From Gammaproteobacteria bacterium (GTDB lineage: Bacteria > Pseudomonadota > Gammaproteobacteria > Pseudomonadales > Pseudohongiellaceae): a stretch of 17,078 nt of DNA. Of the stretch, positions 1 through 6,122 are shown piece by piece. A model generated the notes under the pieces. That model saw only the letters and a program-made list of their open reading frames with translations, made no database searches and had not been told where the DNA came from. Within the stretch, counting starts at the first letter, position 1, and every line of letters starts with the position of its first letter. The stretch is taken from positions 1 to 17,078 of the forward strand of contig PWQG01000479.1 of the NCBI GenBank assembly GCA_003556835.1, read 5' to 3'. The position numbers and the translations under genes are program-made.

Positions 1-1268
1 ATGCTGTCTTGCGGCAGCGTACCGGGATCAAAATCGTTCAGCGGCACAGTGTCGGACACACCGAATCCGCCGGTGCTGAAGTTGTTGTGATAGTCCAGGT
101 CGATGCGGTTGATCTCGGCACCGATGTTGAAGCGGTTGCTCACTCCGTTGCCGAGTTCGTTCTCGAAAAGCAGCTCGCTTCGATTGCCGATCTGTTGTGT
201 GTCGTGACGGATACCCAGGTAGAACATGCGGTCGATGCTGTTGTCCTCGGCATTCCAGTAGTATTCCTCCAGATTCTGCCACTCGCGCTCGGCATCAATA
301 TGGTAGCTGTCGTTGCGGAAGGTGATGCCGGGCGCGAGCTTCCACTCCACGTTGAGCCGTGTCCACAGGTCCTCGTAGGTCACGAAGGCATCACGGTAGT
401 TATAGTTGTTGCGGCGCTGTGATTTGCTGGCACGCCCGTCGACCAGTGGTGTACCCCAAAACGGCGCGTCGTCGATATCGGCGTAGTCGATACTGAGTTT
501 GGCCCGGAAATCCTCGCTGGGCTGGAACAGCAGGGAGCCGGCAATAACCTTGCGCTCCTCGCTGGCGTTATCGGCGAAGCCGTCACTACTGTGAAGGGAT
601 CCGTCCAGTCGCCAGGCCCATTGCTCATTGATCCGGGCGCCACCACCAGCGGCGATGCGACGTGTCTCGAAACTGCCGGCGGCCACTTGCATCTCGAAGT
701 CCGGATCAGCGAACTGGGGCTCCTTTGGCACATAGTTGATCGTGGTGCCGATGGCGCCCACGCCATTGATCACTGAGCCGGCACCACGCAAGATTTCCAC
801 CCGATCGAGTGTCCAGGTGTCGGCGGGGAAGGTGACCGTGCCGGCAGTGACATACAGCCGGGCACCGTCATAGGTGTTCACCGTGGTCACATTGCCCGTG
901 AATCCGCGCGAGGAAATCGAGCTGTTGCCATTACCCGGTGTGGCATTGGAGGAGATGCCCGCCGCTCGGGTGACGGCCTCATTGGCGCGGTAGTCCCCCC
1001 GGGCGGCAATTTCTTCAGAGGTGATCAGATCAACACTGGCCGGGATTTCAAAGGCAGTCAGGCCCAGTCGGCTGCCTGCATGGTTCTGCTGGTCCAGTCG
1101 CTGGGTGGAGATGGGCTGACCGATGACCAGCATTTCTTCCACTTCGCCCGGCTGGGCCTGGGCGGCCGACTGTGCCTGAGCGGAGAGGGTAGTGAGACCG
1201 ACTAGACCGGTGGCAGCCAGCGCATGGAATAAATGCGCAGGCCCGAATGGTATCGCAGCAGCTTTCAT
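1..1268 (-). CDS. TonB-dependent siderophore-type outer membrane receptor, N-terminal part (runs off the left edge)
   Basis: This open frame of 422 codons has no stop and continues past the window edge, so the end of the barrel is missing. The ATG is preceded by a GGGAGAAG ribosome site. Residues 1 to about 32 form a signal peptide ending in Ala-Gln-Ala. A TonB-box-like stretch (EEMLVIG, about 44-50) follows. The plug domain spans about 72-182 and contains the family signatures ISSRGF (118-123), DRVEILRGAGS (155-165) and a GTINYVPKEP-like end. Beta-barrel strands with alternating polar and aromatic residues follow. The plug resembles FpvA/FhuE-type ferric-siderophore receptors more than vitamin B12 or sugar receptors. 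It would import an iron chelate across the outer membrane using TonB-ExbBD energy. The substrate cannot be told from sequence. A Fur-like half-site lies in its leader. Confidence 0.92.
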   Translation of the reverse strand, partial: MKAAAIPFGPAHLFHALAATGLVGLTTLSAQAQSAAQAQPGEVEEMLVIGQPISTQRLDQQNHAGSRLGLTAFEIPASVDLITSEEIAARGDYRANEAVTRAAGISSNATPGNGNSSISSRGFTGNVTTVNTYDGARLYVTAGTVTFPADTWTLDRVEILRGAGSVINGVGAIGTTINYVPKEPQFADPDFEMQVAAGSFETRRIAAGGGARINEQWAWRLDGSLHSSDGFADNASEERKVIAGSLLFQPSEDFRAKLSIDYADIDDAPFWGTPLVDGRASKSQRRNNYNYRDAFVTYEDLWTRLNVEWKLAPGITFRNDSYHIDAEREWQNLEEYYWNAEDNSIDRMFYLGIRHDTQQIGNRSELLFENELGNGVSNRFNIGAEINRIDLDYHNNFSTGGFGVSDTVPLNDFDPGTLPQDS

Positions 1269-1338
1269 GACTTCTCCCTGTTGAGGCATTGCGATGTTGT
1301 CGCGAGAAAACGGGACGGATGGCCCCGTGGTGAAAGCT

Positions 1339-1348
1339 GATCATTATC
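1339..1348 (-). promoter_or_regulatory. Fur-box-like half-site
   Basis: On the minus strand GATAATGATC matches the left half (GATAATGAT) of the 19-bp Fur consensus; the right half is poor. It lies in the presumed leader of a siderophore-type receptor, the place a Fur site would be expected. As a half-site only, this is weak evidence. Confidence 0.3.
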
Positions 1349-1393
1349 CGGGTCGCCGGCTTGCAAGTCATTGATATAACAGTTAGTGGCACG

Positions 1394-1456
1394 TAACGTT
1401 AACGTGCGCCACAGGACGCGGATGAGTGGCAGGGCGCCAAGTATTAACGTTAACGT
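1394..1456. repeat. Two copies of TAACGTTAACGT, 51 bp apart (candidate operator pair)
   Basis: The 12-mer TAACGTTAACGT occurs at 1394-1405 and again at 1445-1456. Each holds AACGTT and GTTAAC palindromes. At the second copy AACGTTAACGTT (1446-1457) is its own reverse complement. The central CG within AACGTT recalls LacI/GalR-family operators, but no regulator of that family is in the window, so the binding protein is unknown. Confidence 0.5.
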
Positions 1457-1578
1457 TTTGCCAGGGAGGGCGGAAATCGCCATATCTTACGAATAGATGA
1501 CTTATCTACGATACATCTCGCAATATATGACGAATATATGGGCAAACCAGTGGTCAGACCGATTCCTGTCACAATCCT

Positions 1579-2889
1579 TCATCGGGAAGCAAGGCCCGGA
1601 TGAGTCTCTTCACCCCACCACAGCACCAGTGCACCGGAAAGCAACATGGCGATGCTGACAAACCAGAATCCCCCGTTGACCGCCCCGGTGACATGCGCAA
1701 CCAGGCCGAAACACAAGGCACCGATGCCATAGCCCAGGTCGCGCCAGAAGCGGTAGATGCCAATCGCGGAGCTGCGCCACTCCGGGTGGGATATGTCCGC
1801 CACCGCCGCGCTCAGATTGGGATACAACAATGCCATGCCGAAGCCGGTCACGGCGGCAGCAAAACTCCACCACAGGACACCGCTGCCCAGCAGCGTCAGG
1901 GCAACACCGCCACCACAAAGCCACATGCCCCAGACAATGGGCCACAACCGGCCGACGTGATCCGACAGGCGCCCGGTGACGAACTGCGAGCCGCCCCAGA
2001 CAAAGCCATAAATGCCCACAACCCAGCCGATGGCTGCCAGGTCCAGGCCCTGCTGATGGAGGAATACCGGATAGAACACCCAGACCAGGGCATCGACAAA
2101 CTTCTCCACCAGACCGGCCTGACAGAAGGCGGCCATGCGCCGGTCCCGCCAACTCATCAACGCAAACATCTCCGCCGTACCCGGCTGTTCGGACACATTC
2201 TCTGGCAAGCGCGCCCGGGGCCCGGTATCACGGCCGCTGGCATGCCGTGCGCTCTCAGCCAGCGCCCAGTCGCGGGTCTCACGCACGGCCACTAGTGTAA
2301 GAATGATGGCCACCACCAGGACCACCACACCAAAAACAAACAGGCCCATACGGGGGCCGAGTGCCAGGGCCATATAGCCGGTGATCACACCCGCCACGGC
2401 CACCCCCAGGTAGCCGGAAAACTCGTTCATGCCCATGGTGAAACCGCGCTCATCCGCCCGAGTGATGTCCATTTTGGCAGTCTGGGTCATCGACCAGCAA
2501 AGTCCCTGATTGACCCCCAGCAGCACCGTGGCCGCAACAATCCAGCTCCATGAAGGCGCCAGCAGTACCATGAAGGGAATGGGAATGGCGGTAAGCCAGC
2601 CGATGAGCAGGACCTTCTTCCGGCCGATCTGCTCCGCCAGGCGCCCGGCAACAAAATTGAGCACACCCTTCACCAGTCCGAACGCAACCACGAATGCGGT
2701 CAGCATCATGAAGGAACCTTCAGCCACACCGAACTCCGACTCGGCCAGCGCAGGCACCACGGTACGCATCATGCCGATGGTCAGGCCGACCAGGAACACC
2801 TGCAGCAACTGGTGGATGAATTGCTGGCGATTGGCTCCGATCCCGTGCACGTGTCGCTCGAGGGGATCCGTATGAGTATCGTCCGTCAT
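1579..2889 (-). CDS. Major facilitator superfamily transporter
   Basis: The protein is 436 aa with about twelve hydrophobic segments in two halves, separated by a hydrophilic loop around 205-245, the usual MFS architecture. The loop-2 signature GRLAEQIGRKK is at 82-92 and its degenerate second copy GRLSDHVGRLW at 306-316. It would be a proton-coupled inner-membrane carrier. Substrate and direction cannot be assigned. The ATG overlaps the stop of the upstream hydroxylase gene in an ATGA, so the two are almost certainly co-transcribed and translationally coupled. The N-terminal 20 residues are hydrophilic and His-rich (DDTHTD, ERHVHGIG). The divergent ArsR-rhodanese gene suggests control by a stress or sulfur signal. 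That link is inference. Confidence 0.88.
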   Translation of the reverse strand: MTDDTHTDPLERHVHGIGANRQQFIHQLLQVFLVGLTIGMMRTVVPALAESEFGVAEGSFMMLTAFVVAFGLVKGVLNFVAGRLAEQIGRKKVLLIGWLTAIPIPFMVLLAPSWSWIVAATVLLGVNQGLCWSMTQTAKMDITRADERGFTMGMNEFSGYLGVAVAGVITGYMALALGPRMGLFVFGVVVLVVAIILTLVAVRETRDWALAESARHASGRDTGPRARLPENVSEQPGTAEMFALMSWRDRRMAAFCQAGLVEKFVDALVWVFYPVFLHQQGLDLAAIGWVVGIYGFVWGGSQFVTGRLSDHVGRLWPIVWGMWLCGGGVALTLLGSGVLWWSFAAAVTGFGMALLYPNLSAAVADISHPEWRSSAIGIYRFWRDLGYGIGALCFGLVAHVTGAVNGGFWFVSIAMLLSGALVLWWGEETHPGLASR

Positions 2890-3746
2890 GGTGTTTTCCG
2901 CCCTTTCCCTGGCCCGCCTCGCTGCGGCAGCGGATACGGCGAGTCATCGGATATGAAAGGCTGCCACAGCATCCGGTCAAAACGCTCCCAGGACGGGTCG
3001 CGGAACTGCTTCAGACCGATGGTCATGCCTTCGTGTCCGTCGCGGGGCTGTGCGCGGTAGGTGCCCAGCAAGCGGTCCCAGAGCGACAGGTTGAACCCGA
3101 AGTTGCTATTGGTTTCCTGTGGGTACCAGGAGTGATGCACACGATGGAAATCCGGCGTCACAATGAACCAGCGCAGCACCCTGTCAACGGCCGGGGCGAT
3201 GCGGGCATTGGAATGATTGAACAGGGCCAGGGAACTGAGGACGAGCTCGAACACCAGCACGGCCAGCGCTGGCGCACCGATGGCCACAATCACCATCGCC
3301 TTGATACCAAAGGAAAGCAGCAGTTCGACAGGATGGAACCGCAGCCCGGTGGTCAGGTCGAAGTCCAGGTCCGCGTGGTGCATACGATGCAGCCGCCACA
3401 GCGCTGGCACGGCATGAAACAGGACATGCTGCGCCCAGACGGTGAAGTCCAGTATCACCACAGCGATCAACACCACCACCCACAGCGGCAGGTCCAACAA
3501 CTGCAACAGGCCCCAGCCCTGAGCTTCCACGAACAGCCCCAGGCCCACCAGACCCGCGGGAAACACCAGTCGGGTCAACACGGTACCGGTGATGATGATG
3601 CCGCCATTGTTGAGCCAGCGCCAGGCCTTGCCTACGGTCAGTGCGCGTCGCGGTGCCAGCACTTCCCAGGCGGCCATGATCCCCAGCATACCCAGCAGCG
3701 CGCCGAACCGTATGAGAGGTTCCATTTCCAGAATCTGTTCTGCCAT
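2886..3746 (-). CDS. Fatty acid hydroxylase / sterol desaturase superfamily protein
   Basis: The protein is 286 aa with several membrane segments and the eight-histidine di-iron pattern of the family: H107-x3-H111, H120-x2-HH (123-124), further His at 138 and 178, and H201-x2-HH (204-205) followed by the typical NFGFNLSLWDRLLGTY stretch. Members are non-heme di-iron enzymes of the inner membrane that hydroxylate or desaturate lipids. Which lipid this one uses is not evident. The ATG is preceded by GGAGG. The C-terminal tail (about 270-286) is Pro/Gly/Arg-rich and probably disordered. The gene is first of a pair with the MFS gene (ATGA overlap). Together they could modify and move a lipid, or simply share a stress regulon. 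Confidence 0.88.
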   Translation of the reverse strand: MAEQILEMEPLIRFGALLGMLGIMAAWEVLAPRRALTVGKAWRWLNNGGIIITGTVLTRLVFPAGLVGLGLFVEAQGWGLLQLLDLPLWVVVLIAVVILDFTVWAQHVLFHAVPALWRLHRMHHADLDFDLTTGLRFHPVELLLSFGIKAMVIVAIGAPALAVLVFELVLSSLALFNHSNARIAPAVDRVLRWFIVTPDFHRVHHSWYPQETNSNFGFNLSLWDRLLGTYRAQPRDGHEGMTIGLKQFRDPSWERFDRMLWQPFISDDSPYPLPQRGGPGKGRKTP

Positions 3747-3771
3747 CGGCTGCCTCCGTGATCTGCGGCGA

Positions 3772-3825
3772 TCAGAAAGTCAGGACCTGATCGGCTTGCG
3801 CGGTCTCTTCCGCCAGTGCATACAT
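3772..3825 (-). CDS. Candidate 17-codon leader ORF upstream of the hydroxylase gene
   Basis: On the minus strand an ATG at 3825 follows a perfect GGAGG (3839-3835) with 9-nt spacing and opens a 17-residue frame, MYALAEETAQADQVLTF, ending in TGA at 3774-3772. That is 25 nt before the hydroxylase ATG and in a different frame, so it is not an N-terminal extension. An inverted repeat CGATCAG/CTGATCG (3769-3775 and 3787-3793) covers the end of the frame. It could be a leader peptide, a small protein or a chance ORF. The strong ribosome site is the main support. Confidence 0.35.
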   Translation of the reverse strand: MYALAEETAQADQVLTF

Positions 3826-3842
3826 AGCGATTATCCTCCGGG

Positions 3843-3870
3843 CAATATTCAAGCGTTTAATAGAATATTG
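3843..3870. promoter_or_regulatory. Inverted repeat CAATATTC-N12-GAATATTG, candidate ArsR-type operator
   Basis: The arms CAATATTC (3843-3850) and GAATATTG (3863-3870) are perfect inverted copies. Inside them a second imperfect dyad ATTCAAGCGTTTAAT (3847-3861) is AT-rich like known ArsR/SmtB operators. It sits between divergent genes, just upstream of the leader ORF on one side and upstream of the ArsR-rhodanese promoter on the other. It is the best candidate binding site for that regulator. Binding itself is inferred. Confidence 0.6.
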
Positions 3871-3879
3871 GATCATGGG

Positions 3880-3909
3880 ATGACGTCCCGTCAACCAGGC
3901 GGGTATCAT
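3880..3909 (+). promoter_or_regulatory. Candidate sigma-70 promoter of the ArsR-rhodanese gene
   Basis: ATGACG (3880-3885) and TATCAT (3904-3909) are separated by 18 bp, giving a start near 3916 and a short leader that includes AAAGGGGATC ahead of the ATG at 3937. The match to consensus is moderate. The CAATATTC repeat lies about 10 to 37 bp upstream of the -35 box. Confidence 0.35.
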
Positions 3910-3936
3910 TGCCTGACGTAAACCAAAGGGGATCCC

Positions 3937-4629
3937 ATGTCTATCGCACGGCACGAACTGTTCGACACACTGGCCATCGTTGCCCGGGCCCTGGGCAACG
4001 GCAATCGCCTGGAGTTGCTCGAGCGCCTCGCCCAGACCGAGGCGCCGGTGGATTCCCTGGCAGCCGCCACCAGTCTGTCCGTGGCCAACGCCTCCCAGCA
4101 TCTGCAGCAACTGCGCCGGGCCGGGCTTGTCACCGCGCGACGGGAAGGCCGCCAGATGATCTACCGTCTGACCGACCAGCGTATCGTTCTCCTGATGGGG
4201 TTGATCCGGGAAGTGGCCGAAAGCAATCTGGCCGAGGCCGAACGCCTGGTCAGCCGCCTGTTCGATGATTCGGACGCCGAGGGCGCACTGGAACCGGTAT
4301 CGCGTGATGCACTGCGGAGCGCCCTCGAGCAGGGCACGGTGACCCTGCTCGATGTCCGACCGGAACAGGAGTACCGGGTGGCTCATCTGCCGGGCGCCAT
4401 CAACCTGCCGATGGACCGGCTCGAGCAGGCCCTGGAGGTGCTGCCCCGCGATCGGGAGATCGTCGCCTATTGCCGTGGACCCTACTGCGTGTTGTCCCAC
4501 GAAGCCGTGCAGCGGCTGCGCGAACTCGGGTTCCGGGTGCGACGCTTCCAGGAAGGCCTGCCTGAATGGAGAGCGGCGGGCCTGCCGGTCGACCAGGAAG
4601 CACCCGAAACGTCCGGGAGGAATCACTGA
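3937..4629 (+). CDS. ArsR-family transcriptional regulator fused to a rhodanese domain
   Basis: The protein is 230 aa. Residues about 8-95 form an ArsR winged helix-turn-helix; the recognition helix is near 46-62 (SLSVANASQHLQQLRRAGL) and the wing at 66-79 (TARREGRQMIYRLT). Residues about 118-218 form a single rhodanese domain with LLDVRPEQEY (137-146), HLPGAINLP and the active-site loop CRGPYC (C179 and C184). Rhodaneses carry persulfide on the loop cysteine, so the fusion probably senses or transfers reactive sulfur species. The DNA-binding domain contains no cysteine at all, so it cannot use the dithiol switch of BigR/SqrR or the thiolate metal site of ArsR. The signal must come through the rhodanese half or another residue set. 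It starts a short operon with the YceI gene 42 bp downstream. Confidence 0.9.
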   Translation: MSIARHELFDTLAIVARALGNGNRLELLERLAQTEAPVDSLAAATSLSVANASQHLQQLRRAGLVTARREGRQMIYRLTDQRIVLLMGLIREVAESNLAEAERLVSRLFDDSDAEGALEPVSRDALRSALEQGTVTLLDVRPEQEYRVAHLPGAINLPMDRLEQALEVLPRDREIVAYCRGPYCVLSHEAVQRLRELGFRVRRFQEGLPEWRAAGLPVDQEAPETSGRNH

Positions 4630-4671
4630 CCACAGTTCAGAACATGCAATCACCCTTTGTGAGGAGGCCCC

Positions 4672-5277
4672 ATGCAGACACTCTATTCGAACACATGTCG
4701 CAAGACCCTGGTCCTGATGGCCGCGTTGGCGCTGGGCGCGGGCAGCGTCCATGGCAAAGCCGCGGAATGGGAAATCGATCCCGAGCACTTCTCGATCGGC
4801 TTTGAAGTCGGACATATCGGTTTTCAACAGCAGCTAGGCCTGTTTCTTGAGGGCTCAGGCAGCTTCCACTACGACCCGGAAACGCTTGAGTTGAGCGAGG
4901 GTCGTGTAGAGGTGCAGGCCGGGAGTGTTTTCACCAATCACGACAGACGCGACAATCATGTGCGCAGCGACGACTTCCTGGACGCCTCGAATCATCCGGA
5001 CATCGTCTTTGTGGCCACGGATTACGCACCGCGCGATGAGAACGGCGGCACCCTGACCGGCGACCTGACCCTGCTGGGCAACACCCACCCGGTCGAGCTG
5101 GACGTCACCATCAACAAACACGACACCTACCCGTTCGGGCACCGGCGGGAAACGCTGGGCGTCTCCGCGCATACAACCATCCAGCGCAGTCGCTGGGGCA
5201 TGGACTACGCCCTGGCAGACAATATGGTTGGCGATGAGGTGATACTGCGTTTCGAGTTTGAAGCGCTACGGCAATAG
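4672..5277 (+). CDS. YceI-family secreted protein
   Basis: The protein is 201 aa. An N-terminal signal peptide (basic CRK then a Leu/Ala core, cleavage near 29) precedes a YceI lipocalin-like barrel (about 31-200) with typical elements WEIDPEHFSIGFEVGHI, the NHDRRDNHVRSDDFLD stretch (VRSDDFLD-type motif), LTGDLTLLGNTHPVELDV and a C-terminal RSRWGMDYALADNMVGDEV. YceI proteins are periplasmic binders of isoprenoid-like hydrophobic molecules; their cellular roles vary and are often unproven. The ATG follows GGAGG by 5 nt. It lies in the same operon as the ArsR-rhodanese gene, so it is probably induced by the same cue, alongside the divergent lipid hydroxylase gene. Confidence 0.92.
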   Translation: MQTLYSNTCRKTLVLMAALALGAGSVHGKAAEWEIDPEHFSIGFEVGHIGFQQQLGLFLEGSGSFHYDPETLELSEGRVEVQAGSVFTNHDRRDNHVRSDDFLDASNHPDIVFVATDYAPRDENGGTLTGDLTLLGNTHPVELDVTINKHDTYPFGHRRETLGVSAHTTIQRSRWGMDYALADNMVGDEVILRFEFEALRQ

Positions 5278-5302
5278 ATCGAGCAAGCGCTGACCGGAGA
5301 AC

Positions 5303-5340
5303 CTGGCAAGTGCCGTGCTACGATGCCCGGCACTTGCCAG
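5303..5340. repeat. Perfect 13-bp inverted repeat with a promoter-like loop
   Basis: CTGGCAAGTGCCG (5303-5315) and CGGCACTTGCCAG (5328-5340) are exact inverted copies around a 12-nt loop. It starts 25 bp after the YceI stop, where a terminator would be expected, but no T-tract follows on either strand. The loop contains TGCTACGAT (5316-5324), which fits an extended -10 box and could be the promoter of the downstream GST gene. Either role, or both, is possible. Confidence 0.6.
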
Positions 5341-5395
5341 CGCGGGAATGACTCCCTGCATGCAAATTCGTTTATCAATCAACCAGGAATCCTTA

Positions 5396-6013
5396 ATGCT
5401 GACACTCCACCATCTACGCATCGGCCGCTCCATTTTCACCGTCTGGCTCGCCGAGGAACTGGGACTGGACTACGAACTGAAGGTCTACCACCGCGACCCC
5501 CAGACCATGCGGGCGCAGGATGACCTGAAACAGATCCACCCGCTGGGCAAGTCACCGGTGATCGAGGACGACGGGCTGGTGCTGTCGGAGTCGGGGGCCA
5601 TCACCTCCTATCTGCTAGAAAAACACGACAGCGAACATCGGTTTTCACCCCCGCGCAGTGATCTGCGGGCCTGGGCACGATACACCCAGTGGCTGCACTA
5701 CCCAGAAGGCTCCGTGTTCACACCCTTGTTCCTGCGCATGATCCTGCTGCGCAGCGGCCAGCCCCACGAAACCTTCCAGGCTTTCAGTGACGGCGAGATC
5801 GCACGGCACTTCCAGCATATGAGCCACCAGCTCGGCGACAATGAATTCATTCTCGGAGATCATTTCAGCGGTGCCGATATCGGCATCAGCTACGTGGTTT
5901 CCATGGCAAAACGGCTGAAGGCCCTCGATGACTACCCGGCCCTTGCCGCCTACCTGGAACGCAACCAGCAGCGTCCCGCCTGGCAACGGGCCGTCGAGCG
6001 TGCGGTGGAGTGA
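5396..6013 (+). CDS. Glutathione S-transferase family protein
   Basis: The protein is 205 aa from the ATG at 5396, chosen because AGGA lies 8 nt upstream and because the protein then begins directly with the thioredoxin-fold strand; in-frame ATGs farther upstream (5315, 5360) would add residues unlike the family. The N-terminal thioredoxin-like domain (about 1-80) has a Ser/Arg at the usual active-site turn (11-12), the cis-proline loop HPLGKSPVI (48-56) and the glutathione gamma-Glu site ESGAI (65-69). The helical C-terminal domain (about 88-205) carries GADIGISYV, the N-capping-box region. It would conjugate or reduce small electrophiles with glutathione in the cytosol; the substrate is unknown. 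It is a single gene, not obviously in either neighbouring operon. Confidence 0.9.
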   Translation: MLTLHHLRIGRSIFTVWLAEELGLDYELKVYHRDPQTMRAQDDLKQIHPLGKSPVIEDDGLVLSESGAITSYLLEKHDSEHRFSPPRSDLRAWARYTQWLHYPEGSVFTPLFLRMILLRSGQPHETFQAFSDGEIARHFQHMSHQLGDNEFILGDHFSGADIGISYVVSMAKRLKALDDYPALAAYLERNQQRPAWQRAVERAVE

Positions 6014-6054
6014 CCCTCACCATCCGGGAATCCAAAACCGGCAAGCCAGCATCC

Positions 6055-6070
6055 ATCAAAAACTTTTGAT
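6055..6070. promoter_or_regulatory. Palindrome ATCAAAA-AC-TTTTGAT, candidate SahR-type operator
   Basis: Seven-base arms ATCAAAA (6055-6061) and TTTTGAT (6064-6070) are perfect inverted copies around two bases. The right arm overlaps the -35 box of the promoter for the ArsR-methyltransferase operon, so a bound regulator would block RNA polymerase. The encoded ArsR protein immediately downstream is the obvious candidate binder, giving autoregulation. I have not compared the site with a published SahR consensus. Confidence 0.6.
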
Positions 6071-6093
6071 ATATGCTGCAAAGCTGGTATAGT
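6066..6093 (+). promoter_or_regulatory. Sigma-70 promoter of the SAM-cycle operon
   Basis: TTGATA (6066-6071), a 16-bp spacer and TATAGT (6088-6093), preceded by TGG as an extended -10, give a predicted start near 6100 and a leader of about 23 nt before the ATG at 6123. The leader is too short for a SAM riboswitch, so control is probably by the overlapping operator. Confidence 0.6.
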
Positions 6094-6122
6094 GCGCTCC
6101 TCGAACCTGTCCCGGACAAGCG

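Larger units (their letters stand above)
1269..1578 (-). promoter_or_regulatory. Control region of the TonB-dependent receptor (310 bp, no gene)
   Basis: This interval lies between the end of the MFS gene and the start of the receptor, both on the minus strand, and I see no convincing gene in it. Reading toward the receptor it contains an AT-rich block with an 11-bp-period repeat (1490-1540), two copies of TAACGTTAACGT (1445-1456 and 1394-1405), a candidate promoter (-35 TTAACG at 1402-1397, 17-bp spacer, -10 TTATAT at 1379-1374), and a Fur-like half-site GATAATGATC (1348-1339) in the presumed leader. The second TAACGTTAACGT copy overlaps the -35 box, which suggests binding of a regulator there. 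The promoter assignment is inference. Confidence 0.5.

Noticed and set aside
3826..4827. Long minus-strand frame opposite the ArsR-rhodanese gene that runs into the 17-codon leader ORF
   Set aside because: It covers a clear plus-strand gene and has no family features; only its last 17 codons have a ribosome site of their own.
5315..5395. Longer GST start at 5315
   Set aside because: It lies inside the inverted repeat, lacks a ribosome site and adds 27 residues unlike the family.
6014..6122. Possible SAM or SAH riboswitch ahead of the SAM-cycle operon
   Set aside because: The predicted leader is only about 23 nt and no riboswitch-like stems are visible; an operator palindrome explains control better.
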